A stretch of DNA of 41,294 nt from Alphaproteobacteria bacterium (GTDB lineage Bacteria > Pseudomonadota > Alphaproteobacteria > Rhizobiales > Aestuariivirgaceae). The first letter of the stretch is position 1; each line of letters starts with the position of its first letter. The stretch is from contig JAGRLX010000017.1 of assembly GCA_020441605.1 (NCBI GenBank), positions 1 through 41,294 of the forward strand, in the 5' to 3' direction. The translations under genes and the position numbers were made by a program. The notes under the pieces were generated by a model that was not told the origin of the DNA, searched no databases, and saw only the letters and a program-made list of their open reading frames with translations. Shown here one piece after another: positions 24,214-32,262 of the stretch.

Positions 24214-25437
24214 TCAATGTCCAACGACCGGTTTGAGAAGCCGCAGCAGATGCGGTGGCATCCGGTAATAGGCCCTCCGCAGCAGTGGCCGCGCGGTTTC
24301 GAGATAACCCGCGCCATAGAGCCTACCAAGCGGACTCAAGGGAAGGTGATAGTCGCTGGTTTCGGTCTTAGCCGAACTCCACGATTCCTTGTGGGCATCA
24401 TTGGGAACCATCAGATCGAAGGCTTTCAGGCCATCGTTCAGGGCGCGGCGCTGGGAAAGATCCATATGTAACCGGGCCGGCGAATAATCGGTCAATGCCG
24501 TCACGTGCGAGGTGATGAAGCCGAAATGGGTGCCGCCCTTGCGCAGGCCGATCTCCCAGGACACGGGCCTGGGGCCGGCACACATGCGGCTGACGACGAG
24601 CCTCGCGTCGCCCCCGGCGCCTGACAGGCGGCGGAGAAATTCGACGATCTGCCGGTCACAGAGGGCGCGGTTCTGGCGCCCGCGCTGGTCGAGCCACTGG
24701 CATTTCTCGACCACGGCGGCGGCAATGGCGTTGTCCATCTCGGCGCCGGGTTCGAGCAGGTCGAAGGTGATGGGGCCAAATGCGTCTTCCAGCGCCTTGC
24801 GGATCTTCTTGCGGCGCTTGCGCTGGTTCGCCGTGTAGCGGGCGTCGTAGGCCGCTTCATTGGCGAAGGCCGACAGGTCGAGCCACGGGGCCAGCTCAGT
24901 CAAAAGCGAATTGCGGAAGTGCTGGCGCAGGAATGGTGCGGCATTGGCGTCATCGCGAACATGGCGCAGGCGGATGATGTCGACATCCCGGAGGACCCTG
25001 ATGCGGTCAAGAGCAGCCGAGAGCCAGGCCTTCGGGCATTGGCCCGGTGCGACGAGGATGTCGCCGTATTGTGCCAGGGGTTCCGACATCCAGCGCAGGA
25101 CGGTCAGTGGTCCGATGCGCTGTCTCATCAAAGCCCATGCAAAGACAAGCTCGCCATCCAGATGGCCAGCGATGACGAGTGGCTGCGGGTCGTCGGGCGC
25201 GCGCCCGTAGACGGCCACCCAGGTGTTCAGCCAGTCGAACCCCTGAAATAGCGCGGGATCCGGAGACCGGGTCTGGAGCTGGCGCCAGCCGGATTCGAGT
25301 TCGGCGAATCCGCCGGCGCCATGGGCCATGGTGAGGATCGCACCGCGGGGCAGGGCATGATGGCCGAAGGTTGCCTCCGGTTCGGCCGCCACCAGACCGA
25401 AGGCTAGCTCCGACTGTTCCCGCTCTGCAATCGACAT
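24214..25437 (-). CDS. GNAT-fold protein of the CelD/BcsL type
   Basis: The 407-residue cytoplasmic protein has the double-GNAT layout of the Acetyltransf_6 (CelD/BcsL) family: an N-terminal half with FAELESGWRQLQ and FQGFDWLNTWVAVYG, a basic middle segment TANQRKRRKKIRKALE, and a C-terminal half with SWEIGLRKGGTHFGFITSH and a YSPARLHMDLSQRRALNDGL segment that ends in DLMVPNDAHKESW. Family members occur in cellulose and other exopolysaccharide loci and are thought to acylate glycans or precursors. It may belong with the glycan island 3.5 kb to the left, but it is separated from it by the oxidoreductase/MFS pair. Confidence 0.8.
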   Translation of the reverse strand: MSIAEREQSELAFGLVAAEPEATFGHHALPRGAILTMAHGAGGFAELESGWRQLQTRSPDPALFQGFDWLNTWVAVYGRAPDDPQPLVIAGHLDGELVFAWALMRQRIGPLTVLRWMSEPLAQYGDILVAPGQCPKAWLSAALDRIRVLRDVDIIRLRHVRDDANAAPFLRQHFRNSLLTELAPWLDLSAFANEAAYDARYTANQRKRRKKIRKALEDAFGPITFDLLEPGAEMDNAIAAAVVEKCQWLDQRGRQNRALCDRQIVEFLRRLSGAGGDARLVVSRMCAGPRPVSWEIGLRKGGTHFGFITSHVTALTDYSPARLHMDLSQRRALNDGLKAFDLMVPNDAHKESWSSAKTETSDYHLPLSPLGRLYGAGYLETARPLLRRAYYRMPPHLLRLLKPVVGH

Positions 25438-25513
25438 GGAATCCCTACACGACGTTGTGATCCGGCATCATTGCAGTAATTTGCTGCAATTTCATTGACG
25501 TGCGGGAAGTTGG

Positions 25514-26092
25514 TTAAGGATTGCCTAATGCGGGGAGAACATCGGCAGGAATGGCATGCGGCAAGAAGCTGCGCGGCCGATTCTGCTTCAGCCAGCGCAG
25601 GGCAAGCGGAACCAGAAAGGCGAGGAGCGCGAGCTTGACCGCGATCAGGAGGGTGATCGGCAATCCGATGGCCAACAGCACAACAACCAGCAGGAGGAGA
25701 CCCGCCGCCGCGGCCACCAGGTTCAAGGCATAACCGGCGACGGAACTGCCTGCGAGGAACCTGCAAGCCGGATTGGCCTCGGCAGTGCGCCGCACCAGCG
25801 CATCGATGAAGGACCGGTAGCTGGCAGCGCGATCGGAAAAGCGCGCGGGCCCATCATAATGGGTGGAGACGACAGTCTCGGTCCAGCCATTGAACCGAAT
25901 CACATCGCAGGCATAGCGGGCGTGGTCGAAGCGCGAACCGGTCCAACGGAGACGGATCGTAGCAATCTCGTTGAAGTCGAAATGGCCGGCCTTGTCAGGC
26001 GCCGACCAGGAGAAGCCGCCCGCGCCGACCGACCATACGCGCTCCTGTTCGAGCGCGCTGCGGCGGACGGCATAACTCACGGTGTCTGGCAT
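25514..26092 (-). CDS. Membrane protein of unknown function
   Basis: This 192-residue protein has a soluble N-terminal part (1-110) made mostly of beta strands with an evenly spaced pattern (VWSVGAGGFSWSAPDK, FDFNEIATIRLRWTGSR, CDVIRFNGWTETVVSTHY), reminiscent of a PH-like or lipid-interacting fold, followed by a continuous hydrophobic stretch at about 117-166 that would make two transmembrane helices, and a short basic-Pro tail. I do not recognise a named family. It lies between the CelD-like and EF-hand genes on the same strand, separated from the latter by a terminator, so it probably has its own promoter. Confidence 0.65.
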   Translation of the reverse strand: MPDTVSYAVRRSALEQERVWSVGAGGFSWSAPDKAGHFDFNEIATIRLRWTGSRFDHARYACDVIRFNGWTETVVSTHYDGPARFSDRAASYRSFIDALVRRTAEANPACRFLAGSSVAGYALNLVAAAAGLLLLVVVLLAIGLPITLLIAVKLALLAFLVPLALRWLKQNRPRSFLPHAIPADVLPALGNP

Positions 26093-26128
26093 CGCGCCAG
26101 ACTAGATGATCTGGCATCCCAGGCAAAG

Positions 26129-26154
26129 GCCCGGCGCGCTGAACGCCGCCGGGC
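26129..26154 (-). terminator. GC-rich rho-independent-type terminator after the EF-hand gene
   Basis: On the minus strand, 13 bases after the EF-hand stop, GCCCGGCG pairs with CGCCGGGC (8 perfect base pairs, 10-base loop, with three more inner G-C pairs possible) and is followed by CTTTGCC. GC stems with short, broken T-runs are common in alphaproteobacterial terminators. Confidence 0.6.
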
Positions 26155-26166
26155 TGCCCAATACCT

Positions 26167-26775
26167 TTACTGCTCGCCGCCGTCCTCGTCAGCATCGGAG
26201 TCATCCATCATGCCGGGGCCTGGACCCTGGCCTTGGCCCATGCCTTGGCCCATGCCCTGGCCCATGCGGTCGCCGCGCTTGCCATGACGCCAGCCATGCT
26301 TGCCGCCCCGGTCTTCACGGCTGAGGAAGCCGTCGCCATTGCGGTCACGGTTGGCGACCATTCCGGCCATGGGGGCCTTGTATTCGTCAAGGGTCACCTG
26401 GCCATTGCCATCGCGGTCGAAGAACTGGAATTCCCGCACCATCTGCTCGTGGCGGGCCTTGAGCCAAAGGTTCTGAAACTCGTCGAGGGACAGCGAACCG
26501 TTCTTGTCGCCATCGAACTCGCCGTGCCACTGGCTGCGGTTGGCGTCGATCTCTTCCTGGGAGAGCTTGCCGTCCTTGTTGGCATCGTAGCGCTCCATCA
26601 TCTGCATGGCCATGCCGCGCATACCCATGCCGTGATCCATGCCATATCCCATGCCGTGGCCCATCCCGTGACGCTTACCCCAGCCGCCATCGGCGCTGGC
26701 CACGCCAGCGAGGCCGCCAAGGGCCAACAGTCCGGCCACACCGGCCGCAAGGGCAATCTTTGTCTTCTTCTGCAT
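26167..26775 (-). CDS. Secreted EF-hand protein with Met/Gly/His-rich segments
   Basis: The 202-residue protein begins with a signal peptide (basic start, hydrophobic core ALAAGVAGLLALGGLAGV, likely cut after ASA near residue 28). The mature part has a Met/Gly/His-rich stretch (34-60), four canonical EF-hand loops starting at Asp64, Asp88, Asp120 and Asp144, each with Asp/Asn at positions 1, 3 and 5 and Gly at 6, then a Gly/Gln/Met-rich repeat (168-189) and an acidic tail. It should bind Ca2+ in the periplasm; the Met/His stretch could also bind copper or another metal. AGAGGAG precedes the ATG at 26775. It lies 86 bases downstream of the VWA gene. Confidence 0.85.
   Translation of the reverse strand: MQKKTKIALAAGVAGLLALGGLAGVASADGGWGKRHGMGHGMGYGMDHGMGMRGMAMQMMERYDANKDGKLSQEEIDANRSQWHGEFDGDKNGSLSLDEFQNLWLKARHEQMVREFQFFDRDGNGQVTLDEYKAPMAGMVANRDRNGDGFLSREDRGGKHGWRHGKRGDRMGQGMGQGMGQGQGPGPGMMDDSDADEDGGEQ
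26231..26266. repeat. Three tandem 12-base repeats inside the EF-hand gene
   Basis: Three near-identical 12-base units (CCTTGGCCCATG, twice exact and once with one change) encode the repeated Met-Gly-Gln-Gly of the C-terminal region. A partial unit precedes them. Such repeats can change copy number by slippage without breaking the frame. Confidence 0.7.
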
Positions 26776-26861
26776 TTGGAACTCCTCTGGTTTGCTTGAT
26801 GACCATAAGACGCGCCAAATGCGGCGATCCGTCTGTCCGGCAGATGAATTCTTGGTAAGGT

Positions 26862-28037
26862 TCAGCGCACGAGCTGGCGCATGGCGCGGTCGAGGCCGTC
26901 CAGCGTGAGCGGATACATCCGGTTCTCGAAGGCGCCGGAGACGAGCTCGCGCGACGGCGAATAGGACCAATGACGCTCTGGCGACGGATTGATCCACACG
27001 GCATGGGGGTAGGTGGCCGTCACGCGCTGCAGCCAGACAAGGCCAGGCTCGTCGTTCCAGTGTTCCACCGAGCCGCCGGGATGGGTCAACTCGAACGGGC
27101 TCATCGCCGCATCGCCGACGAAAATCACCTTGTAATCATGAGCATAGGTGTGAAGCACGTCCCAGGTGCCGATGCGCTCGGCGTTGCGGCGGCGATTGTT
27201 GCGCCATACTGTCTCGTAGACGCAGTTGTGGAAGTAGAAATATTCCATGTGCTTGAACTCGGCCCGGGCGGCGGAGAACAGCTCCTCGCAGACCTTCACA
27301 TGCGGGTCCATGGAGCCACCGACGTCGAAGAACAGCAGCACCTTCACCGTATTGCGGCGTTCTGGTACCAGCTTCACGTCGAGCCAGCCCTGGCGCGCCG
27401 TCGCGCCGATGGTGCCGTCAAGGTCCAATTCCTCGGCCGCCCCCTCGCGGGCGAACTTGCGCAGACGGCGAAGCGCCACCTTGATGTTGCGGGTGCCGAG
27501 TTCCACCGTGTCATCGAGATCCTTGAAATCACGCCGGTCCCAGACCTTGACGGCCCGGTTGTTGCGATTGCCGTCCTGGCCGATGCGGACACCGGCGGGA
27601 TTGTACCCGTAGGCGCCGAACGGCGAGGTGCCGGCGGTGCCGATCCACTTGTTGCCGCCCTGGTGGCGGCCCTTCTGCTCTTCCAGCCGCTTCCTCAATT
27701 CCTCGAGGATCCTGTCGAGCCCGCCCAGGGCCTCGACCTGCCTCTTTTCCTCGTCAGTGAGGAATTTCTCGGTCAGCTTGCGCAGCCATTCATCGGGGAT
27801 GTCGGCCACAAGCGCCGTACCGACATCGGCGAGGCCCTTGAAGACTTGGCCGAATACGCGGTCGAACTTGTCGAGGTTGCGCTCGTCCTTCACCAGGGCG
27901 GCGCGCGCGAGGAAATAGAAGTCTTCGGTGCTGTAGGCGGCCAGGCCCCGATCCATGGCTTCGATCAGGGCCAGATATTCCTTGATCGACACCGGCAATC
28001 CGGCGGCGCGAAGCTCGGTGAAGAAGGCGAGAAACAT
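26862..28037 (-). CDS. CoxE-like VWA domain protein
   Basis: The 391-residue protein has an N-terminal helical domain (FFTELRAAGLPVSIKEYLALIEA), a Lys/Glu-rich linker (95-125), and a C-terminal von Willebrand A domain with a modified metal site FDVGGSMD (Asp238, Gly240, Ser242 in place of Asp-x-Ser-x-Ser), then FYFHNCVYETVW and VIFVGDAAMSP. VWA proteins of this sort act with a MoxR AAA ATPase to assemble or remodel metalloenzymes or other complexes. Its start lies four bases after the stop of the M48 protease gene. The only MoxR gene seen is at the right edge, on the same strand. I chose ATG 28037; 20 upstream codons lack family resemblance. Confidence 0.87.
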   Translation of the reverse strand: MFLAFFTELRAAGLPVSIKEYLALIEAMDRGLAAYSTEDFYFLARAALVKDERNLDKFDRVFGQVFKGLADVGTALVADIPDEWLRKLTEKFLTDEEKRQVEALGGLDRILEELRKRLEEQKGRHQGGNKWIGTAGTSPFGAYGYNPAGVRIGQDGNRNNRAVKVWDRRDFKDLDDTVELGTRNIKVALRRLRKFAREGAAEELDLDGTIGATARQGWLDVKLVPERRNTVKVLLFFDVGGSMDPHVKVCEELFSAARAEFKHMEYFYFHNCVYETVWRNNRRRNAERIGTWDVLHTYAHDYKVIFVGDAAMSPFELTHPGGSVEHWNDEPGLVWLQRVTATYPHAVWINPSPERHWSYSPSRELVSGAFENRMYPLTLDGLDRAMRQLVR

Positions 28038-28041
28038 GACG

Positions 28042-29007
28042 TCAATACCAGATGCCGAAGCGGTGCCAGTGGATGCGCGGCGGGCGCAAGGGCGCAATGA
28101 TCGACGGTGTCGGCGCGGGCCGGGTGTCGGGCAGCGACACGTCGAGAGTGACGTCCTTGCGCAGCGCCAGAAGCCGCTCGATGCGGTCGGCGGTACGTGG
28201 ATGGGTGCGCAACAGCGATGGTTCCGGCAGGCGTGAGCCGGGCAGCACCAAGCCCTCCCACATGGCCGACTGCTTGCGTTCGAGCAGTGCCAGCGCCGAG
28301 GCCAGGCCTTCCGGATCGCCGGTCAGTCCGGCGCCATCGAGATCGGCATCGTATTCACGGGCCCGCGACAGGGCCAGCTGCAGCAGGCCGCCGATGGTGG
28401 GCGCGAAGATCAGCAGCAGCAGGCCGAGCACGGGAATGTTCCAGCCGGTGCCGAACATCAGCGGCACGCCGAGGAGGCCCATGGTCGACATGAAGCCGGT
28501 GATGCGATTGAGGACATCGGCCAGTCCCATGACCCGCAGATCGCCGTTGCGGATGTGGGAGACTTCATGCGCCAGGATGCCGGCCAGCTGCCGGATGGTC
28601 ATGGCGCGGAGCAGGCCGTCGGTGACCGCGATGGCCGAATCCTCCGGTTTGCCGACGGCAAAGGCATTCAGCATGGTGCTCGGCACATAATAGAGGCGCG
28701 GTACGGTAGGCAGGTCGGCGCGCCGGGTGAGGGTGCGCATCAGATCGTGCAGTTCGGGTATCTCATGTTCTTCGAGTTCGCGCGCCTTGTAGAGGTTCAG
28801 CACTACCTTGGGCGACATGCGGCCCAGGGTCCACAGGCCGACTGCGCCAAAGGCGGCCGCCCAGACGAGACCGTCGGGACCGTACACCACCCAGGCGATG
28901 GCCGCGGCGAGGGCGCCGGTTCCAGCAACCAGGATAACCGTGTGCAGCCAGTTGCGGATGTCATGGCGCCGCTGGACGTCCGGATCGAGATTGGCCGTGG
29001 CGGTCAT
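28042..29007 (-). CDS. M48 family membrane zinc metalloprotease, HtpX-like
   Basis: The 321-residue protein has two N-terminal hydrophobic segments (about 22-62), then the zinc motif HEVSH (His147, Glu148, His151) followed by SRAREYDAD with the third ligand Glu218, and more hydrophobic segments between them (about 170-212). This is the M48B plan of HtpX, an inner-membrane quality-control protease. The residues around the motif differ from E. coli HtpX, so I call it HtpX-like. Its ATG overlaps the ycjF stop (ATGA), and the VWA gene follows within four bases, placing it inside a tight operon with ycjX and ycjF. Confidence 0.87.
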   Translation of the reverse strand: MTATANLDPDVQRRHDIRNWLHTVILVAGTGALAAAIAWVVYGPDGLVWAAAFGAVGLWTLGRMSPKVVLNLYKARELEEHEIPELHDLMRTLTRRADLPTVPRLYYVPSTMLNAFAVGKPEDSAIAVTDGLLRAMTIRQLAGILAHEVSHIRNGDLRVMGLADVLNRITGFMSTMGLLGVPLMFGTGWNIPVLGLLLLIFAPTIGGLLQLALSRAREYDADLDGAGLTGDPEGLASALALLERKQSAMWEGLVLPGSRLPEPSLLRTHPRTADRIERLLALRKDVTLDVSLPDTRPAPTPSIIAPLRPPRIHWHRFGIWY

Positions 29008-30029
29008 GTGGCGTCCTTGTCGTCATTCATGGAAACCAGTTCGCGCATGAGACTGCCGAGTGTCTCGCGGGCGGACAGGTCTTGCGGGATCGGACGGCAG
29101 ACGTCACGGGCCGCCAGGCCGATCCGGGCGGTGAGGATACCATTGACGGCGCCTTCGCCAAAACGGGCCGACAGCCGGCCGAGCAGGCCTTTCCCGACCA
29201 CATGCTGGAGAAGATTGTCGGACAGGGCGAGGCCGCCGGTGACTGCGAGGTGGCCCACCACCATGCGGGCGAGACGGATGGTAGCGAGGGCCGAGGGCCG
29301 ACCGCCGTAAAGCGTTGCCAGCTCGCGCAGCATGCGAATGTTCTGGGCGGCCACGAAGAGAATGTCGAGGGCGGCGGCGGGCGTGACCGTGGTGAGCAGG
29401 GTCACCCGCCGGGCCGCCCTGGCAATGATGCGATGGGCATCCTCGTCGCGGGGTTCGATCAGACAGCGATCAGCCAGCCTGACCCGGTCGCGGGGGTCCA
29501 TGATGTCGGCGTCATGCCGGGCGAGGTTCTGGAGCCCCCATTGCTGGTCCGGCCGACCGGCATAAAGGCGGCGCAATTCTGCAACCGTCCGAGCGCCGGC
29601 GGCAGGATCATCGGTATTGAGCGTGTGGGCGGCATCGGCCTGAATGTGTTCGATGCGGCGCAACCGCGCCAGCGCGATGACTTCGCGCAGGATAATGGCC
29701 ACAGCGGCAAGCCCGGCAAGTCCGGCGACCGCCAGCGCCAGCCAGCCGAGGTAGGGTGAACGGGTGAAGAACTCCTCGACCAGTTGAGTTATGGCCAGAC
29801 CCGCCCACATGGTGACCAGCGACAGCAAGGCGCCGCCGAGGATCATGCCCCAGCGCCAGCGGCGGGGCACCGGAAGCGGTGCCGGGGGGGCAACGATGTT
29901 GTCCTCATCGGAGGTTTCGAACGTGATGCCAGTGATGGCGCGTGGCTTGCGCCGCGGTGCGGTGGCGATTTCATGGGGCTTCGGCTCGTCGATGACGAAG
30001 GCTCTGGGATCGCGCCGGTCTTCGGTCAT
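29004..30029 (-). CDS. ycjF: YcjF family inner-membrane protein (DUF697/TIGR01620)
   Basis: The 341-residue protein starts with a Pro/charged cytoplasmic region (1-55), has two transmembrane helices (about 60-80 and 95-115), a helical middle part, and the C-terminal DUF697-like domain (about 200-300: VTPAAALDILFVAAQNIRMLRELATLYGGRP) of YcjF. It is always near ycjX, a P-loop GTPase, and in enterobacteria the pair is linked to phage-shock and envelope stress. It overlaps ycjX and the protease gene by four bases each. The molecular role is unknown. Confidence 0.88.
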   Translation of the reverse strand: MTEDRRDPRAFVIDEPKPHEIATAPRRKPRAITGITFETSDEDNIVAPPAPLPVPRRWRWGMILGGALLSLVTMWAGLAITQLVEEFFTRSPYLGWLALAVAGLAGLAAVAIILREVIALARLRRIEHIQADAAHTLNTDDPAAGARTVAELRRLYAGRPDQQWGLQNLARHDADIMDPRDRVRLADRCLIEPRDEDAHRIIARAARRVTLLTTVTPAAALDILFVAAQNIRMLRELATLYGGRPSALATIRLARMVVGHLAVTGGLALSDNLLQHVVGKGLLGRLSARFGEGAVNGILTARIGLAARDVCRPIPQDLSARETLGSLMRELVSMNDDKDAT

Positions 30030-31468
30030 GCGAGGCGGTCTCCAATGAGGAATTCGAGGGCACGGTCGAGGCGGATGTGGGGGTAGCGGCCGTCCTTGGC
30101 CAGCGGCGGACGGAAGCGCAGAAATCGGAGGTGGCCTTCGAGGGAGCCGTCAAGGGCCTCGGCGGGGTCGGCCGGCAGGTCACCGGTGAAGATCGCCGCC
30201 TCGGTCTCGCCGTCGAAGGTGGTAGTGCCGATGGACTCACCCTGTTGCGGAATGCCGGCGACGCAATCCAGCGTTTCGCCCTTCTGCTTGACTGCCGCTT
30301 CGCGGGTCGAGCGGATGGCGGCCAGGGCGGTGACATCGAGGGCGGCACCCGAATAGGCGGCACGGTCCATGGCCTGGGCCACGATGAGCTTGAGAATGTC
30401 CTCGAGGCGGTCGTGGGCGCCGTGGTGCAGGAGGTCCGCCTTGGTGGCGGCGAAGAGGATGCGATCCACCCGGTGACCAAAGACGCTGGACAGAAGCGAA
30501 TTCGAGCCCTGGCGGAAGCAGGTGAGGATCTGGGTGAGGGCGGCCTGCAGATCCTTCACGGCGCCGGCTCCGGCGTTCAGGGCGGTGAGCGCGTCGACCA
30601 GGACGATCTGCCGGTCGAGCCTGGCGAAATGGCCGAAGAAGAACGGCTTGACGACCTTGTCGACATAGGACTGGTAGCGGCGCTCCATCAGGGCGCCAAG
30701 GGAGCCCCGGGGGAAGACCGCCGCTGGCGCCACATCGAGCGGGGCGAAGGCAAGCAGCGGCGAGCCGGCAAAGTCGCCCGGCATGAGAAAACGCCCAGGC
30801 GGAAGCGCCGACAGAGAAACCTCATCGTCACGGCAGCTCGCCAGATAGGCGGTAAAGTGACCGGCTGCGGCTATCGCCTCGGCCTCATCGGCCGCCGCCA
30901 TGGCGTCGAGGGTTCTCAGGTGGCGGTGCCATTCGGCGGCGCGTGACAGCCGTGGTTCGGTACGGCTTGCCGCAACGGTCGCCGCCGACCATTCGGCATA
31001 GGACATCTTCATGAGCGGCAGGTCGAGCAACCACTCCCCTGGGTAATCGATGATATCGAGATGCAGACGGCCCTGGACCAGATTGCGGGCGATGAAGCCA
31101 CGGGGAATGTATTCGATGGTGAGCCGCAACTGGCTGATCCGGCGCGTGCCTTCGGGCCAATGCCGGTTCTCGCCGGAGACGGCCGCCAGGTGGTCCTCAT
31201 AGGCGAAACGCGGAAGGTCGTCGTCGGGTTGGGGTTCGAGAAAGACGCGGGTCACCCGACCCTGGGTCATGGCCTCGAAAGCCGGCAGCCGGCCTCCCCT
31301 GAGCATGGCATGCACGAGCGCTGTGATGAAGACCGTCTTGCCCGAGCGCGACAGGCCGGTGACCCCCAGCCGCAAGGCGGGACTCACCAGTCCGGCGGCG
31401 AAGTCCCTCAGGCCTCCGGCCGCCACGCGTCCGCCATCATAAAGATCTGAAAACTTCACGGGCCTCAC
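30026..31468 (-). CDS. ycjX: YcjX family P-loop GTPase-like protein (DUF463)
   Basis: The 480-residue protein has a Walker A motif GLSRSGKT at 38-45 after a hydrophobic strand, IIDYPGEWLLDLPLM, which is the switch II/Walker B region of this family, and ILFAATKADLLHH, the base-recognition-like Lys-Ala-Asp motif. Family members resemble stress-induced dynamin-like GTPases. It begins at a GTG with GGGAGG seven bases upstream. It is the first gene of the four-gene overlapping run ycjX-ycjF-M48-VWA; the phosphohistidine phosphatase gene ends 58 bases before it and may or may not be co-transcribed. Confidence 0.9.
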   Translation of the reverse strand: MRPVKFSDLYDGGRVAAGGLRDFAAGLVSPALRLGVTGLSRSGKTVFITALVHAMLRGGRLPAFEAMTQGRVTRVFLEPQPDDDLPRFAYEDHLAAVSGENRHWPEGTRRISQLRLTIEYIPRGFIARNLVQGRLHLDIIDYPGEWLLDLPLMKMSYAEWSAATVAASRTEPRLSRAAEWHRHLRTLDAMAAADEAEAIAAAGHFTAYLASCRDDEVSLSALPPGRFLMPGDFAGSPLLAFAPLDVAPAAVFPRGSLGALMERRYQSYVDKVVKPFFFGHFARLDRQIVLVDALTALNAGAGAVKDLQAALTQILTCFRQGSNSLLSSVFGHRVDRILFAATKADLLHHGAHDRLEDILKLIVAQAMDRAAYSGAALDVTALAAIRSTREAAVKQKGETLDCVAGIPQQGESIGTTTFDGETEAAIFTGDLPADPAEALDGSLEGHLRFLRFRPPLAKDGRYPHIRLDRALEFLIGDRLA

Positions 31469-31526
31469 TGCCTAACCTCCCCGATAATTGGGGGCAAGCT
31501 GCTGGTGAGACAAGAAAAAACTGGGA

Positions 31527-32060
31527 TCAGCCGGGTTTGCCGGAGGTCAGGTCCCGGGGGCGGACAAAAGACTGAAGGTCGCCATTGCCGGTGCCAATGG
31601 CGTCCCAGGAGGCGAGGTCAAAGCAGATCACCGCCAGGGCGGCGGTCGGAAATTTCCTTTCCATCCGCTGGCGCAGCCTTTCATCGCCAGTTCCTGCAAG
31701 GCGCAGGGCCAGACGCTCCATCGAGGGATTGTGGCCGACGACCAGGAGGGTTGTGGCCTCGCCGCCATGGGCTTTGATCGCCTCGAGCAGGCGTCCACCA
31801 TTGCCGAAGTCATAGATCTCATCCCTGACGAGGGTTCGGGGGGCGGCCCCGAGTGCTGCCGCGGCTATTTTCCACGTGTCGCGGGCCCGCCGGGCCGGCG
31901 AACACAGAACCAGGTCCGGCACGAGTCCCATGCCGGCCAGCCGCCTCCCCATGGCCGCGGCCGCTTCCCGTCCCCGGGCGGTCAGGGGCCTGGCGGTATC
32001 ATCAAGTTCCGGGTCGGACCGGCTCGATTTGGCGTGACGCAGGAGTAGGAGATTCAACAT
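31527..32060 (-). CDS. SixA-like histidine phosphatase
   Basis: The 177-residue protein has the phosphoglycerate-mutase/SixA signature LLLLRHAKSSRSD (catalytic His at residue 8), LTARGREAAAAMGRRL, LVLCSPARRARDTW (second Arg) and VVGHNPSMERLAL (second His), with the short length and the Lys-Ser variation of the RHG motif typical of SixA. SixA dephosphorylates phosphohistidine in signalling proteins; the target here is unknown, and it could also act on a small molecule. I chose the ATG at 32060 over a TTG at 32096 because the family begins right at LLLLRHA. Confidence 0.87.
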   Translation of the reverse strand: MLNLLLLRHAKSSRSDPELDDTARPLTARGREAAAAMGRRLAGMGLVPDLVLCSPARRARDTWKIAAAALGAAPRTLVRDEIYDFGNGGRLLEAIKAHGGEATTLLVVGHNPSMERLALRLAGTGDERLRQRMERKFPTAALAVICFDLASWDAIGTGNGDLQSFVRPRDLTSGKPG

Positions 32061-32262
32061 GGGTCCGATGGCTCCAGTTCGGATATTTCCTTTCAAACAA
32101 GCCGCAGATCACGGTTTGGTGACAATAATTCCGACATTCCATTCAAATTTTATCAATTGGTTCAATGCAACTTCGACGGTTGCCCGGCTAGCATGAAAAC
32201 GATTAGGCGGGTGAACAATGCGTTGGCGGCAATCGCCACGCAGAACAGAGGTCATGATTACG

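Noticed and set aside
26231..26266. CRISPR-like or satellite repeat
   Set aside because: The 12-base units are tandem, without spacers, and encode an in-frame Met-Gly-Gln-Gly repeat.
31478..31494. Hairpin hiding the ycjX ribosome site
   Set aside because: The stem is only four to five G-C pairs around GATAATT. It is too weak to claim control.
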